A DNA stretch of 34,423 bases from Porphyrobacter sp. TH134. Lineage in GTDB: Bacteria > Pseudomonadota > Alphaproteobacteria > Sphingomonadales > Sphingomonadaceae. The notes below the pieces were generated by a model, which did not search any database, was not told the DNA's origin, and was given only the letters and a program-made list of their open reading frames with translations. A program made the position numbers and the translations under genes. Shown here piece after piece: positions 1 to 7,824 of this stretch. Position 1 is the first letter of the stretch. Every line of letters starts with the position of its first letter. The DNA lies in the NCBI RefSeq assembly GCF_002855495.1, contig NZ_PKRO01000032.1, positions 1-34,423 on the forward strand, written 5' to 3'.

Positions 1-1110
1 CTCGGTCGTTTCTGGCGAAACCCCGGAATCAGCGATCAGCAAGCGCGTCAAGCGCAACCGGCTGATATCTCCCAACTACTTTTGAGGACAGGCTCTTGGA
101 TGGCTAAAGCCATGGCGAGTATTGGCTTTGATATTTCTGCGTCCGGTGAATATGCAATAAAGAAAGAGGTCGTAAAATCTCAGATAAATGCCAAACACCT
201 GATTCCGCTGCTTAAAGAAATGCCGCTTCAACTGGTAGTTGAAGATTTCCATTATTTGGAAGATGAAACTAAGAAAGAAATATTTCAGCAATGGAAGGCT
301 TTCGTCGATGATGGCGTTTCTGTCTTGGTTGTCAGCACAACTCACCACGCGATTGATATTGCGCGCGCGAACCCTGATTTAAGTGGTCGCACTCGCTTCA
401 TTGAGGTCGGTAAGTGGAGCTTGGAAGATTTGGCCGAGATACCACGTAAAGGTTTTGCGATCCTTGGGATTAGAAACGGCGAATTGACTAGAAGTAGAAT
501 AGCAAAAGAATCGTGCGGCCTTCCGATCATTGCACAACAAATTTGTCAAGAAATTGCATTACATCACGATATGTCGCCCGGTTCGAGGAAGCGTGCGGCA
601 AACGTCATGCCAGAAGCGGTTTCAAAATCTTGTGAATTTGTAGCAAACAACTTGTACGCCAACCATAAGGGCGATTATGAACGACTGATAACGGGACCTC
701 GACGGGGTCGTCGTAAACATGCATCGTATGAAAACATTATTGGTTCATTTGCACTGGAGCCATTGTGTTTCTCATTGAAGTACCATGAGTTGATGGACAG
801 GGTTGCAAAGCTTTCGGGAGAAAATCACATCCCGCAGGCTTCAATCAACGCCGCGCTGAAGGCGCTAGGAAAGTTTCAAGAGCGCAGTAAACTTCGCCTT
901 TTGGACTGGCACGAAGGCGAAAGGACTCTTTATATCGTCGAACCCTCGTTCCTATTTTATCTGCGGCAGCGCCTTGATAACGGGACAGGAGAGGACTTGA
1001 ACGAAAAAATCCTGCGTTTTTTCAGATTTGTTGATTCAGACGGCAATCCTTTTAAACTCGAAATCAAAATGGTTGGTCGACCACAGGGCACACCTTCGAG
1101 CGACCCTTAA
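1..1110 (+). CDS. P-loop ATPase-like protein, 5' end cut by window
   Basis: The reading frame is open from base 1 to the TAA at 1108-1110, so the true start lies left of the window; the TTG at 82 is an internal codon with no convincing ribosome site. A Walker B/sensor 1 pattern is visible: hydrophobic strand LVVEDFHYL (about 238-264) and then VLVVSTTH (about 328-351), as in AAA/STAND ATPases. The Walker A part would lie upstream. The C-terminal half (about 720-1000) is helical and could hold a winged helix, but I do not recognise a family. The gene is clearly AT-richer than everything from 1700 onward, with codons such as AAA, GAA and ATT common, which suggests horizontal acquisition. It is followed by a long spacer. 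A role in a mobile or defence island is inference only; the ATPase call rests on two motifs. Confidence 0.6.
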   Translation, partial: LGRFWRNPGISDQQARQAQPADISQLLLRTGSWMAKAMASIGFDISASGEYAIKKEVVKSQINAKHLIPLLKEMPLQLVVEDFHYLEDETKKEIFQQWKAFVDDGVSVLVVSTTHHAIDIARANPDLSGRTRFIEVGKWSLEDLAEIPRKGFAILGIRNGELTRSRIAKESCGLPIIAQQICQEIALHHDMSPGSRKRAANVMPEAVSKSCEFVANNLYANHKGDYERLITGPRRGRRKHASYENIIGSFALEPLCFSLKYHELMDRVAKLSGENHIPQASINAALKALGKFQERSKLRLLDWHEGERTLYIVEPSFLFYLRQRLDNGTGEDLNEKILRFFRFVDSDGNPFKLEIKMVGRPQGTPSSDP

Positions 1111-1222
1111 GCTTAAGAGAGTTTCGGCGCCGGATGAGCGCACCAACGGCTCTAAGAACGACATGAGCCACGCAGAAGCCAGCGCGTCCTCGCGCATCAC
1201 CAGCCGTCACCCTCTACCGTCA

Positions 1223-1421
1223 CCCCGGACTTGATCCGGGGTCCAGCTTCCTTCCGCTGACACCAGCGCCCGGCCGCCCTGGGTCCCAGCTTTCGCTGGG
1301 ATGACGGAGGCGGGGTGCGGGATGCTCTCGCATCGTCTTCCCGGGCTTGACCCGGGACCCCGCTTCTTCCCTCACCGTGGTAAAAGCCGGCCCGACCCCG
1401 GATCCCCGGCCTTCGCCGGGG
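1223..1421. repeat. Cluster of four REP-like palindromes
   Basis: Four short GC-rich palindromes lie within 200 bases: 1223-1241 (CCCCGGAC, TGA loop region, TCCGGGG), 1284-1301 (TCCCAGC, TTTC region, GCTGGGA), 1339-1357 (TCCCGGG, CTTGA, CCCGGGA) and 1404-1421 (CCCCGGC, CTTC, GCCGGGG). They share the layout CCCGG-CTTGA-CCGGG. Intergenic palindromes of this look are common in sphingomonad genomes. A related single unit lies at 2203-2221. Alternating orientation could form larger folded structures in RNA or DNA. Confidence 0.7.
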
Positions 1422-1656
1422 CAGGCACGTCCGGGGCGACGTGAGGGGGTATGGCCCAATCACCCCCTTCCGCTTTCCTACGCTCCCGCCGCCGGGCTAA
1501 CCTCGCGGTGGCCCTTCGTGGCCCGGCTCTTTCGGAATCGTCGCAAGCGCGGCTGCCGCCGCACAAATAGGGTGTTTTGCGCGCCAAAACCCTGTCCGTC
1601 CGGCCTCGCGGAACACCGCTAAGCCTATAAGAAATAACAGAATAATCCCACCATGC

Positions 1657-1679
1657 AAAGTTGACACGGTGTCACCTTT
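1657..1679. promoter_or_regulatory. Inverted repeat, possible operator
   Basis: AAAGTTGACAC, one base G, GTGTCACCTTT: 10 of 11 positions are complementary. The arms nearly touch, so it looks more like a binding site for a dimeric regulator than a terminator. It lies 23 bases downstream of the thermonuclease stop and no plus-strand gene follows, so its target is unclear. It could also be the remnant of a mobile-element end. Confidence 0.3.
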
Positions 1680-1701
1680 GTCCGCTTTGGCAGGGGCGCC
1701 C

Positions 1702-2190
1702 TCAGGCCCCGCACCATTCGCGCCGGGGACCGCCCCAGCGGGCCGCCAGCCCCTCGCGCACCAGCACCGCGCCGAGGCTCTGGCCGCCGCGGGTTACGAT
1801 CCTCAGTTCGCGGCCATAGCGGTCGCGGGTGCGGCCATCGGGCGGGGGGGTGAGCGCGAAGGCTCCGGCGTTGAGCAGGCTGCGCAGCCGCTCGGTCGCC
1901 TGCCGGCCCAGCATCGCCTCCCGCGGACAGCCGGGGCGGCTGACTTCGGGGGTGTCGATATCGGCGAGGCGGATCTTGGCGCCGCGATACCAGATGGTGT
2001 CGCCGTCCACCACGCAGGTCACGCGCACCGGCCCCGCGCAGACCGGGAACAGCGCGCGGTGCGGTTCTGTCCGGGGGGCAAGGCCTTGCGCCTCGCCCTC
2101 ACCGGGCAGGACGGAAAGAACACCGGCTGCCGCCAGCAACAGCGCAGCCAGCGCCGGCCAGCGGCGCGCAGGTGATGTGGTGAATGTCAT
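1702..2190 (-). CDS. Secreted thermonuclease (SNase-like) family protein
   Basis: 162 residues. An N-terminal signal peptide (Arg-rich start, hydrophobic residues 12-28, probable cleavage near residue 35) points to export. The rest is a staphylococcal nuclease-like OB fold. Visible motifs are VDGDT (62-65), KIRLADIDTPE (72-82) and DRYGREL (123-129). By alignment with the S. aureus enzyme the catalytic set would be D64, R74, D79, E82 and R127, all present, so a Ca2+-dependent phosphodiesterase acting on DNA or RNA in the periplasm or outside is likely. Cys51, Cys59, Cys88 and Cys160 could form disulfides, unlike the Cys-free S. aureus enzyme. The start ATG at 2190 follows a weak GGGAT ribosome site; a hairpin sits in the leader. 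The gene seems to stand alone or to follow the small gene on its right. Confidence 0.88.
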   Translation of the reverse strand: MTFTTSPARRWPALAALLLAAAGVLSVLPGEGEAQGLAPRTEPHRALFPVCAGPVRVTCVVDGDTIWYRGAKIRLADIDTPEVSRPGCPREAMLGRQATERLRSLLNAGAFALTPPPDGRTRDRYGRELRIVTRGGQSLGAVLVREGLAARWGGPRREWCGA

Positions 2191-2202
2191 GCTGTTATCC
2201 CG

Positions 2203-2221
2203 CTCCCGGCTTTACCGGGAG
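2203..2221. repeat. Palindrome in thermonuclease leader
   Basis: Perfect 7-bp stem CTCCCGG / CCGGGAG with loop CTTTA, 13 bases upstream of the thermonuclease start. It resembles the palindrome family at 1223-1421. On the minus strand the stem includes a GGGAG sequence, so it might influence translation start, but it could equally be a REP unit acting as the 3' end of the small gene to its right. Confidence 0.5.
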
Positions 2222-2273
2222 AACGGCAGGATTCCAGCGATTTTCGCCGCGGTTAAACGCCTAGGCGGTGGTA

Positions 2274-2444
2274 TCAGGCTTCCGTATCGCCCCGCGGTGT
2301 GGTGCGGCGGTCGGCGCCCGAGCGGCGGTCGCCCTTGCGGCGATCCGGCCCTTCAAACGGGACTTGGTTCTGCCGCCGGTCGTGCTGCCTGCGCCCTCCG
2401 CCCGCTGGATCAGCCGCCGGGTCATCCTGCTGGTTATCGCTCAT
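2274..2444 (-). CDS. Small DRR-rich hydrophilic protein, unknown function
   Basis: 56 residues when started at the ATG at 2444, which has a GGGGAG ribosome site 8 bases upstream; the longer frame to 2474 lacks one. The product is highly charged, rich in Gly, Asp, Arg and Gln, with repeated DRR units (DRRQ, DRRK, DRRS, DRRT) and no hydrophobic segment, so it is probably disordered. No domain is recognised. It lies divergently from argB, with about 150 bases between them that should hold both promoters. The good ribosome site and regular DRR spacing argue for a real gene; the high GC content keeps some doubt. Confidence 0.55.
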   Translation of the reverse strand: MSDNQQDDPAADPAGGGRRQHDRRQNQVPFEGPDRRKGDRRSGADRRTTPRGDTEA

Positions 2445-2596
2445 GATTAAAACTCCCCGCTTGATGACTACCACCTGACCGGCAAAACACCTAACTTGGC
2501 CATGCGACCCGGCACCAAGCCGCTTGGCCCCGCGCCCGCAAGCCGCTAGGGCGCGGGCAACAGCGCGGTAGCGCCCCCACGAACAACGGAACGCCG

Positions 2597-3508
2597 GTGA
2601 CCGACAAGCCGAACCATCCCGAGGCCGCAGCGCCCGATCTGTCCAAGGCCGAAGTGCTGATCGAGGCGCTGCCCTATTTCCAGCGCTATGCCGGGCGCAC
2701 CTTCGTGGTGAAGTACGGCGGCCACGCGATGGGCGATCCCGAGGCCGCGCGCGACTTTGCCGAGGATATCGTGCTGCTGAAGGCCGTCGGCATCAACCCG
2801 GTGGTGGTGCATGGCGGCGGCCCGCAGATCGGCCAGATGCTCAAGCGGCTGGGGGTGGAGAGCACCTTTGTCGATGGTCTGCGTGTCACCGATGAAGCCA
2901 CCGCCAAGGTTGCCGAGATGGTGCTGTCGGGCGCGATCAACAAGGAGCTGGTCAGCTGGATCGCGGCGGCGGGCGGCAAGGCGATCGGGATTTCGGGCAA
3001 GGACGGCGGGCTGGTCACGGCCAGCAAGGTCACCCGCACCACCCGCGATCCTGACAGCAATATCGAACAGGTCGTCGACCTCGGCTTCGTCGGCGAACCG
3101 GCGATGGTGGACACCACCGTGATCGATACGATGGTGGCCGCCGGGATGATTCCGGTGATCGCCCCGATTGCGCCGGGCGCGGACGGGGCGACCTATAATA
3201 TCAATGCCGACACCATGGCGGGCGCCATCGCCGCCGCGCTGGGCGCGGCGCGGTTGTTTCTGCTGACCGACGTTCCGGGCGTGCTGGATGCTGATGGCAC
3301 GCTCTTGTCCGACCTCACCCCGGCCGACATCGCCCAATTGCGCGAAGACGGTGTGATCCGCGGCGGCATGGTGCCCAAGCTGGAAACCTGCGTTGCGGCG
3401 GTGCAGGCGGGCTGCGAGGCGGCGGTGGTGCTGGATGGCCGGGTGGGCCATGCGATGCTGCTCGAATTCTTCACCGCGCGCGGCGCGGGCACGCTGGTGC
3501 GCGTGTAA
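2597..3508 (+). CDS. argB: Acetylglutamate kinase
   Basis: 303 residues, usual length. It phosphorylates N-acetyl-L-glutamate with ATP, the second step of the acetylated arginine pathway in the cytoplasm. Visible family signatures are VVKYGGHAM (37-45, phosphate-binding Lys39), VVHGGGPQI near residue 72 (substrate-binding glycine loop), [13 protein letters not shown] near 203-215 and GGMVPKLE near 255 (the conserved ATP-site lysine). I chose the GTG at 2597, because the frame opens only shortly before it and conserved sequence begins about 20 residues later; the ribosome site (ACGGA) is modest. No other arg genes are in the window. A hairpin follows at 3534-3559, before yggT. Confidence 0.97.
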   Translation: MTDKPNHPEAAAPDLSKAEVLIEALPYFQRYAGRTFVVKYGGHAMGDPEAARDFAEDIVLLKAVGINPVVVHGGGPQIGQMLKRLGVESTFVDGLRVTDEATAKVAEMVLSGAINKELVSWIAAAGGKAIGISGKDGGLVTASKVTRTTRDPDSNIEQVVDLGFVGEPAMVDTTVIDTMVAAGMIPVIAPIAPGADGATYNINADTMAGAIAAALGAARLFLLTDVPGVLDADGTLLSDLTPADIAQLREDGVIRGGMVPKLETCVAAVQAGCEAAVVLDGRVGHAMLLEFFTARGAGTLVRV

Positions 3509-3533
3509 CCAGCGGGAACTGAGATATGGCGCG

Positions 3534-3559
3534 AGGCGTATTAACCCGCTAATACGCCT
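3534..3559 (+). terminator. Hairpin between argB and yggT
   Basis: Perfect 10-bp stem AGGCGTATTA / TAATACGCCT with a 6-base loop (ACCCGC), 26 bases after the argB stop. There is no T-run behind it, so it is not a textbook intrinsic terminator. It could act as a weak terminator, an mRNA-stabilising 3' end, or a protein-binding palindrome. Confidence 0.45.
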
Positions 3560-3631
3560 GCCAGGGGATTACATCAGGCGCGGCTCGCTAACCCCAATGG
3601 CGGCCGCCCTTCGCAACGGAAACGGATCGCA

Positions 3632-3913
3632 ATGACTGACGCATTCCTGCAGATTTTCCTGATGGTGCTCAACACCGCCAATATGCTGCTGATTATCTGG
3701 TTCGTGATCGGCCTGTTATTTGCCTTCAACGTGGTGAGCCCGAGCAACCAGTTCGCCGCCGCCGTGCATGATGCGCTCAGCCGTCTGTTTGAACCGGCGC
3801 TGCGCCCCATCCGCAAGGTGATGCCCGATACCGGCGCGATCGATTTTTCGCCGATGGTGTTCATCATGCTGCTGAATGCCGTGGCCTATATCCTTCAGGG
3901 TGCGATGGCCTGA
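3632..3913 (+). CDS. YggT family membrane protein
   Basis: 93 residues with two hydrophobic segments (about 9-32 and 71-90) joined by a loop containing [19 protein letters not shown], the signature of the YggT/Ycf19 family (in at residues 56-74). These small inner-membrane proteins are linked in various bacteria to cell division, membrane organisation or osmotic tolerance; the biochemical role is unknown. The stop codon overlaps the folD start (TGATG at 3911-3915), so the two are probably translated in a coupled way. Confidence 0.9.
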   Translation: MTDAFLQIFLMVLNTANMLLIIWFVIGLLFAFNVVSPSNQFAAAVHDALSRLFEPALRPIRKVMPDTGAIDFSPMVFIMLLNAVAYILQGAMA

Positions 3914-4809
3914 TGGGGGAAGCAGCGCGGATCGACGGCAAGGCGTTTGCCGAAGCCCTGCGCGGCCGGATCGGCGCGCTGGCGGCTGCCTTTGCGCAAA
4001 GCTGCGGACGGCGTCCGGGCCTTGCGGTGGTGCTGGTGGGCGAGGATGCGGCAAGTCAGGTCTATGTCGGCGCCAAGGGCCGGGCCTGCACCGAGGCCGG
4101 GATTGCCAGTTTCGAACACCGCCTGCCTGCCACCACCAGCGCAGGCGAATTGCTGGCGCTGGTCGAACGGCTGAACCGCGACGAAGAGGTTGACGGCATT
4201 CTGGTGCAATTGCCGCTGCCTGCCGGGCTTGACGAGCAGGCAGTGATCGCCGCGATCGACCCCGACAAGGATGTTGACGGGTTCCACGTCATCAATGCCG
4301 GGCGGCTCAGTGTCGGGCAGCCGGGCTTTGTGCCGTGCACGCCGCTGGGATGCCTGATGCTGCTGCAAGACCACCTCGGCGATCTCAGCGGGCTGGAGGC
4401 TGTGGTGATCGGCCGGTCGAATATTGTCGGCAAGCCGATGGCGCAGCTGCTCACCGATGCCAATGCCACGGTGACGGTGGCGCATAGCCGGACGAAGAAC
4501 CTCGCCGAGGTGGTGCGCCGTGCGGATATTGTGGTGGCCGCCGTGGGCCGTCCGGAAATGGTGCGGGCCGACTGGATCAAGCCGGGCGCGACCGTGATCG
4601 ACGTTGGCATCAACCGCTTGGCCCCGACAGACGACAAGCCGAAGGGCCGGCTGGTGGGCGATGTCGCCTATACCGAAGCCGCCGAAGTCGCAGGCGCGAT
4701 CACGCCGGTGCCGGGCGGGGTCGGCCCGATGACCATCGCGGTGCTGCTGCGCAACACGCTGGTCGCCGCTCACCGCCACGCCGGGCTGGACGCGCCAGAG
4801 GGGCTGTAA
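3913..4809 (+). CDS. folD: Methylenetetrahydrofolate dehydrogenase / cyclohydrolase
   Basis: 298 residues, typical length. This bifunctional cytoplasmic enzyme interconverts 5,10-methylene-, 5,10-methenyl- and 10-formyl-tetrahydrofolate using NADP, feeding purine and formyl-Met synthesis. Catalytic positions are present: Y51 and K55 in YVGAKGR, Q99 in VQLPLP and D122 in DKDVDGFH. The NADP-binding loop [17 protein letters not shown] and the terminal motif [10 protein letters not shown] are intact. Its ATG shares one base with the yggT stop, and a lipoprotein gene follows after 17 bases, so yggT, folD and the lipoprotein gene probably form one operon. Confidence 0.97.
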   Translation: MGEAARIDGKAFAEALRGRIGALAAAFAQSCGRRPGLAVVLVGEDAASQVYVGAKGRACTEAGIASFEHRLPATTSAGELLALVERLNRDEEVDGILVQLPLPAGLDEQAVIAAIDPDKDVDGFHVINAGRLSVGQPGFVPCTPLGCLMLLQDHLGDLSGLEAVVIGRSNIVGKPMAQLLTDANATVTVAHSRTKNLAEVVRRADIVVAAVGRPEMVRADWIKPGATVIDVGINRLAPTDDKPKGRLVGDVAYTEAAEVAGAITPVPGGVGPMTIAVLLRNTLVAAHRHAGLDAPEGL

Positions 4810-4826
4810 CCCGAACGGAGACTGAC

Positions 4827-5603
4827 ATGCGGCTCTTTGCCTGTGCTCTTGCCATTGCCGCGCCCTTGGCGCTGGCCGCCTGCGGCGGCGGTGCCGGAGG
4901 AGGTAAGCCAAACAGCCGTCAGCTGGCGGTCATCAACCGCGCGCTGGCCACTGCGCCCGGCGCCGCGCAGCCCAGCACCATCGTGGCCGCCGAACTCGCC
5001 TTTTCGCGCGCCGCGCGGGAACGCGGGCAATGGACCGCGTTCCGCCAGTTTGCCGCCCCCGGCGCGCTGCTGCACGGCAAGGACGGCCCCTTTGCGATCG
5101 AGCCGTGGCTGGCGACCCAGACCGATCCGGCAGAAGCCGTGCAGTGGGAGCCGCGCGTCATTGCGATGAGCTGTGATGGGGCGGTCGCGGTCAGCAAGGG
5201 CCGTTACCGCGATCCGCAGGGCAAGGTTGGCAGTTTCGTGACTGTGTGGGAACGCCAGAGCGACAACACCTATCGCTACATCTTCGATGTCGGCGGCGAT
5301 GATGTGCCCCAGCCTCCCCCGCGCAAAGCGGTCGAGGAGGGCGATATCGTCGTAACCGAGATCGACGCCGTGCAGGGCATGGTCGCCACCTGTCCGCGCG
5401 GCGGCCCCGGCACCACACCGCCGCCGCCCGCAATGCCCATCGGCGAGGACGGCAAGGCTGATGCCCGCCTGTCGCGCGATGGCACCTTGCGCTGGCGCTG
5501 GGAACACCGGGCCGACGGCACGCGCTATATCGCCGCCGATTACTTCGATCAGGGCCGCTGGGTCACCGCGATCGAACAAAGCCTTGCGGCGACCGGCGAT
5601 TGA
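4827..5603 (+). CDS. Putative lipoprotein, unknown function
   Basis: 258 residues. The start carries a type II signal peptide with lipobox LAAC (Cys19), so the protein should be lipid-anchored and face the periplasm. After a Gly-rich linker (20-26), the segment about 50-150 (helix with FSRAARERGQW, then short strands and VWERQ) resembles NTF2-like/SnoaL-like proteins in layout, but this is a fold guess. A Pro-rich loop lies near residues 196-204 and Trp-rich strands follow (RWRWEH). The ribosome site CGGAG lies 8 bases before the ATG. It sits between folD and marC on the same strand and is likely co-transcribed. Function not recognised. Confidence 0.8.
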   Translation: MRLFACALAIAAPLALAACGGGAGGGKPNSRQLAVINRALATAPGAAQPSTIVAAELAFSRAARERGQWTAFRQFAAPGALLHGKDGPFAIEPWLATQTDPAEAVQWEPRVIAMSCDGAVAVSKGRYRDPQGKVGSFVTVWERQSDNTYRYIFDVGGDDVPQPPPRKAVEEGDIVVTEIDAVQGMVATCPRGGPGTTPPPPAMPIGEDGKADARLSRDGTLRWRWEHRADGTRYIAADYFDQGRWVTAIEQSLAATGD

Positions 5604-5639
5604 TGTGAGGGGGCGCGTAACCCTTCTCCAAAGACGATC

Positions 5640-6269
5640 ATGGTGCTGACCGAACTTTTCCTTTCTGCCTTCGTCACCCTGTTCGTGGTGATCGACCCGC
5701 CGGGGTGCGCGCCGATCTATGCCGGGCTGACCAAGGGCGCGAGCCGGGAACAGGCGCGCAGCATGGCGCTGCGGGCGACCGGGATCGCGGCAATCATCCT
5801 GCTGATCTTTGCGCTGTTCGGGCAGGAACTGCTGGGCGCGCTGCATATCGAGTTGAACTCGTTCCGCATCGCGGGCGGGCTGATGCTGTTCTTCATCGCC
5901 TTTGACATGGTGTTCGAAAAGCGCACCCAGCGCCGCGAGGAACGCGCCGAGAAAATCGCCGCCACTCCGGAGGTTGAAGACGTCTCGGTCTTTCCGATGG
6001 CCATGCCGATGCTGGCGGGGCCGGGCGCGATTGCCGCGGTGATGCTGCTGATGAACGAGGCTGAAGGCTGGCCCGAAATGCTGGAAGTGCTGGCCGCGCT
6101 GGCAGCGGTGCTGGCGATCACGGCCGCCGCGCTGGTTGCGGCCGGGCCGCTGATCCGGCTGCTGGGCGACAAGGTCGAGGCGGTGATTACCCGCCTGCTG
6201 GGCGTGCTGCTGGCAGCGCTCGCGGCGCAATATGTGATTGACGGCTTGAAGGGCAGCTTCGGGCTATAG
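5640..6269 (+). CDS. MarC family integral membrane protein
   Basis: 209 residues with about six membrane segments. The N-terminal FVVIDPPGCAPIYAGLT (15-31) and the central PMAMPMLAGPGAI (near 120-132) are the two related half-motifs that define the MarC/UPF0056 family. A charged cytoplasmic loop (about 88-108, RTQRREERAEK) separates the halves. The family was once linked to multiple antibiotic resistance, later not supported; the transported compound, if any, is unknown. The gene starts 36 bases after the lipoprotein gene and precedes the DUF475 gene, another polytopic protein with an internal repeat. Confidence 0.92.
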   Translation: MVLTELFLSAFVTLFVVIDPPGCAPIYAGLTKGASREQARSMALRATGIAAIILLIFALFGQELLGALHIELNSFRIAGGLMLFFIAFDMVFEKRTQRREERAEKIAATPEVEDVSVFPMAMPMLAGPGAIAAVMLLMNEAEGWPEMLEVLAALAAVLAITAAALVAAGPLIRLLGDKVEAVITRLLGVLLAALAAQYVIDGLKGSFGL

Positions 6270-6340
6270 ACCGGCCACCTGGCCATATCTTATGACAATG
6301 CAAGGCCGCAGCCTGATGCGGCGCGTGGGAAAGACATTCG

Positions 6341-7390
6341 ATGTTCAAGCATTTCGGCGGCTCCTTGCTGTTCACGGCTTTCGGCCTCGCCCTCGGGGGC
6401 TGGTATGGCTGGGAACTGACCGGCACGTTTGATGGCGTGTTGTCGATGGTGTGGATCTGCGCCGTGCTGGCGGTGCTGGAGGTCTCGCTTTCCTTCGATA
6501 ACGCCGCGGTCAATGCCTCGGTGCTGAAAGACATGGACCCGGTCTGGCAGCAGCGCTTCCTGACCTGGGGGATCGCGATTGCCGTGTTCGGGATGCGGAT
6601 CGTGTTTCCGCTGGTCATTGTGATGGTGGCCGCATCGCTCGGCCCGATCGAAGCGATGAAGCTCGCGCTCAATCAGCCGGCGGAATACCAGCGCATCGTC
6701 AGCGAGGCGCATATCGGGCTGATGGGTTTTGGCGGTGCGTTTCTGGGGATGGTCGGCCTCAAATACTTCTTCGATTCCGAGAAAGAGGTGGATTGGATCG
6801 CCGTGATTGAACGTCCGCTTGCCAAGGTTGCCGATATTGAAGCGGTGGCCATCGGGCTGGTGCTGGCGGGCACCTGGGCGACATCGACCATGCTGGCCGA
6901 TGATGATGCGCTGACTTTCATCACGGCCGCGATTGCCGGCCTGCTGGTCTATCTCGCGGTCGAGATCGTCAACCACCTGCTCGAACCGCCCACGCCCACC
7001 ACCGGCGATGTGGCCAAGGCCGGGTTCGGCGCGTTCCTGTATCTGGAAGTGCTGGACGCCAGCTTCTCGTTCGACGGGGTGATCGGTGCCTTCGCGCTGA
7101 CCAACAACCTCATCATCATCGCCATCGGTCTTGGGATCGGCGCGATGTTCGTGCGGTCGATGACGATCTTCCTGGTCAACAAGGGCACCATGTCGGAATA
7201 CCGCTATCTTGAGCATGGCGCGTTCTATGCGATCATGGCGCTGGCGGTGATCATGTACATCAACACCTTCGCGCATATCCCGGAAGTCATCACGGGCGTG
7301 ATTGGTGCGGTGCTGATCGGTGCGGCGTTCTGGTCTTCGGTGCGCTGGAACCGGGCCAACCCGGCCCAGCCCGAGGACGCGCTGATCTAG
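6341..7390 (+). CDS. DUF475 / TerC-like integral membrane protein
   Basis: 349 residues and about nine membrane segments. Two equivalent acidic motifs lie in membrane helices: LEVSLSFDNA (46-55; E47, D53) and LEVLDASFSFDGV (235-247; E236, D239, D245). This internal duplication with EV-x-SFDNA is the hallmark of the TerC/DUF475 group, which is linked to tellurite resistance and, for TerC relatives, to metal (Mn) export. A metal-ion role is therefore plausible but not shown. It is 71 bases downstream of marC with only a weak ribosome site (GGGAAAG). Its stop overlaps the convergent yciI-like gene, leaving no room for a separate terminator. Confidence 0.9.
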   Translation: MFKHFGGSLLFTAFGLALGGWYGWELTGTFDGVLSMVWICAVLAVLEVSLSFDNAAVNASVLKDMDPVWQQRFLTWGIAIAVFGMRIVFPLVIVMVAASLGPIEAMKLALNQPAEYQRIVSEAHIGLMGFGGAFLGMVGLKYFFDSEKEVDWIAVIERPLAKVADIEAVAIGLVLAGTWATSTMLADDDALTFITAAIAGLLVYLAVEIVNHLLEPPTPTTGDVAKAGFGAFLYLEVLDASFSFDGVIGAFALTNNLIIIAIGLGIGAMFVRSMTIFLVNKGTMSEYRYLEHGAFYAIMALAVIMYINTFAHIPEVITGVIGAVLIGAAFWSSVRWNRANPAQPEDALI

Positions 7391-7674
7391 GCCCAGTCGC
7401 CCAGCAGCGGGGTGAACTCGTCGACCCGGATCAATTGCCACACCCCGCCGGTGAGGTAGGGATCATCGGCGAGGATCGCGCGTGCCGCCGCCTCGTTCTC
7501 GGCCTTCACGATCAGCAATGATCCGATAATCAGGCCATCGGCGCGTTTCAGCGGGCCGACGATGACGAAATGGTCGGCATTGGCATGGACAAATTCGAGA
7601 TGCGCCGGCCGGTGAATTGCGCGCAGCCGTCCGCCGTCTTCGCCGTCGCGGCAGTGAAAGCAGAACATGCGCAT
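7387..7674 (-). CDS. YciI family protein
   Basis: 95 residues, the usual size of this ferredoxin-like alpha/beta family. The expected motifs are visible: R22-PAHLE with His25, and DDPYLTGG (70-77) with Asp71, the pair proposed as active-site residues in YciI. The biochemical function is unsettled; members are sometimes fused to or placed near dehydratases, dioxygenases or sigma factors. The gene is transcribed away from putA, sharing a 150-base divergent region, and overlaps the DUF475 stop by four bases. Two in-frame ATGs (7674 and 7668) are possible starts; neither has a clear ribosome site. Confidence 0.88.
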   Translation of the reverse strand: MRMFCFHCRDGEDGGRLRAIHRPAHLEFVHANADHFVIVGPLKRADGLIIGSLLIVKAENEAAARAILADDPYLTGGVWQLIRVDEFTPLLGDWA

Positions 7675-7824
7675 GGTCGTGGGGCCTCTCTTGCTGGCGT
7701 CTCAGGCTAACGCGAGGCGTCGCCCCGATCAAGGAGAGGCGTTGCAAACACCGCGCTTGAAGCGCAGCCTCATGGCGTTCAGAGCGCCGGGCAACCTTTC
7801 GCGAATCGTTTCAGGTGAAACCAG

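Larger units (their letters stand above)
1111..1701. other. Gene-free spacer between AT-rich gene and core genes
   Basis: About 590 bases without a credible gene. The short frames here are shadows of GC-rich palindromic DNA. The first two thirds hold four palindromic repeat units (annotated separately). The last part (1610-1660) is locally AT-rich. An 11-bp inverted repeat with one mismatch lies at 1657-1679. No tRNA or other RNA gene was recognised. Confidence 0.6.

Noticed and set aside
1669..2446. Overlapping plus-strand frames of 168 and 205 residues
   Set aside because: They are antisense to the thermonuclease gene and the small DRR gene and have no ribosome sites or domains.
4770..6230. 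486-residue open frame on the minus strand
   Set aside because: Antisense to the lipoprotein and marC genes; composition typical of GC-rich shadow frames.
6270..6340. Possible metal riboswitch in the leader of the DUF475 gene
   Set aside because: Only a 6-bp hairpin (GCCGCA/TGCGGC) is seen; none of the conserved yybP-ykoY core could be placed in 71 bases.
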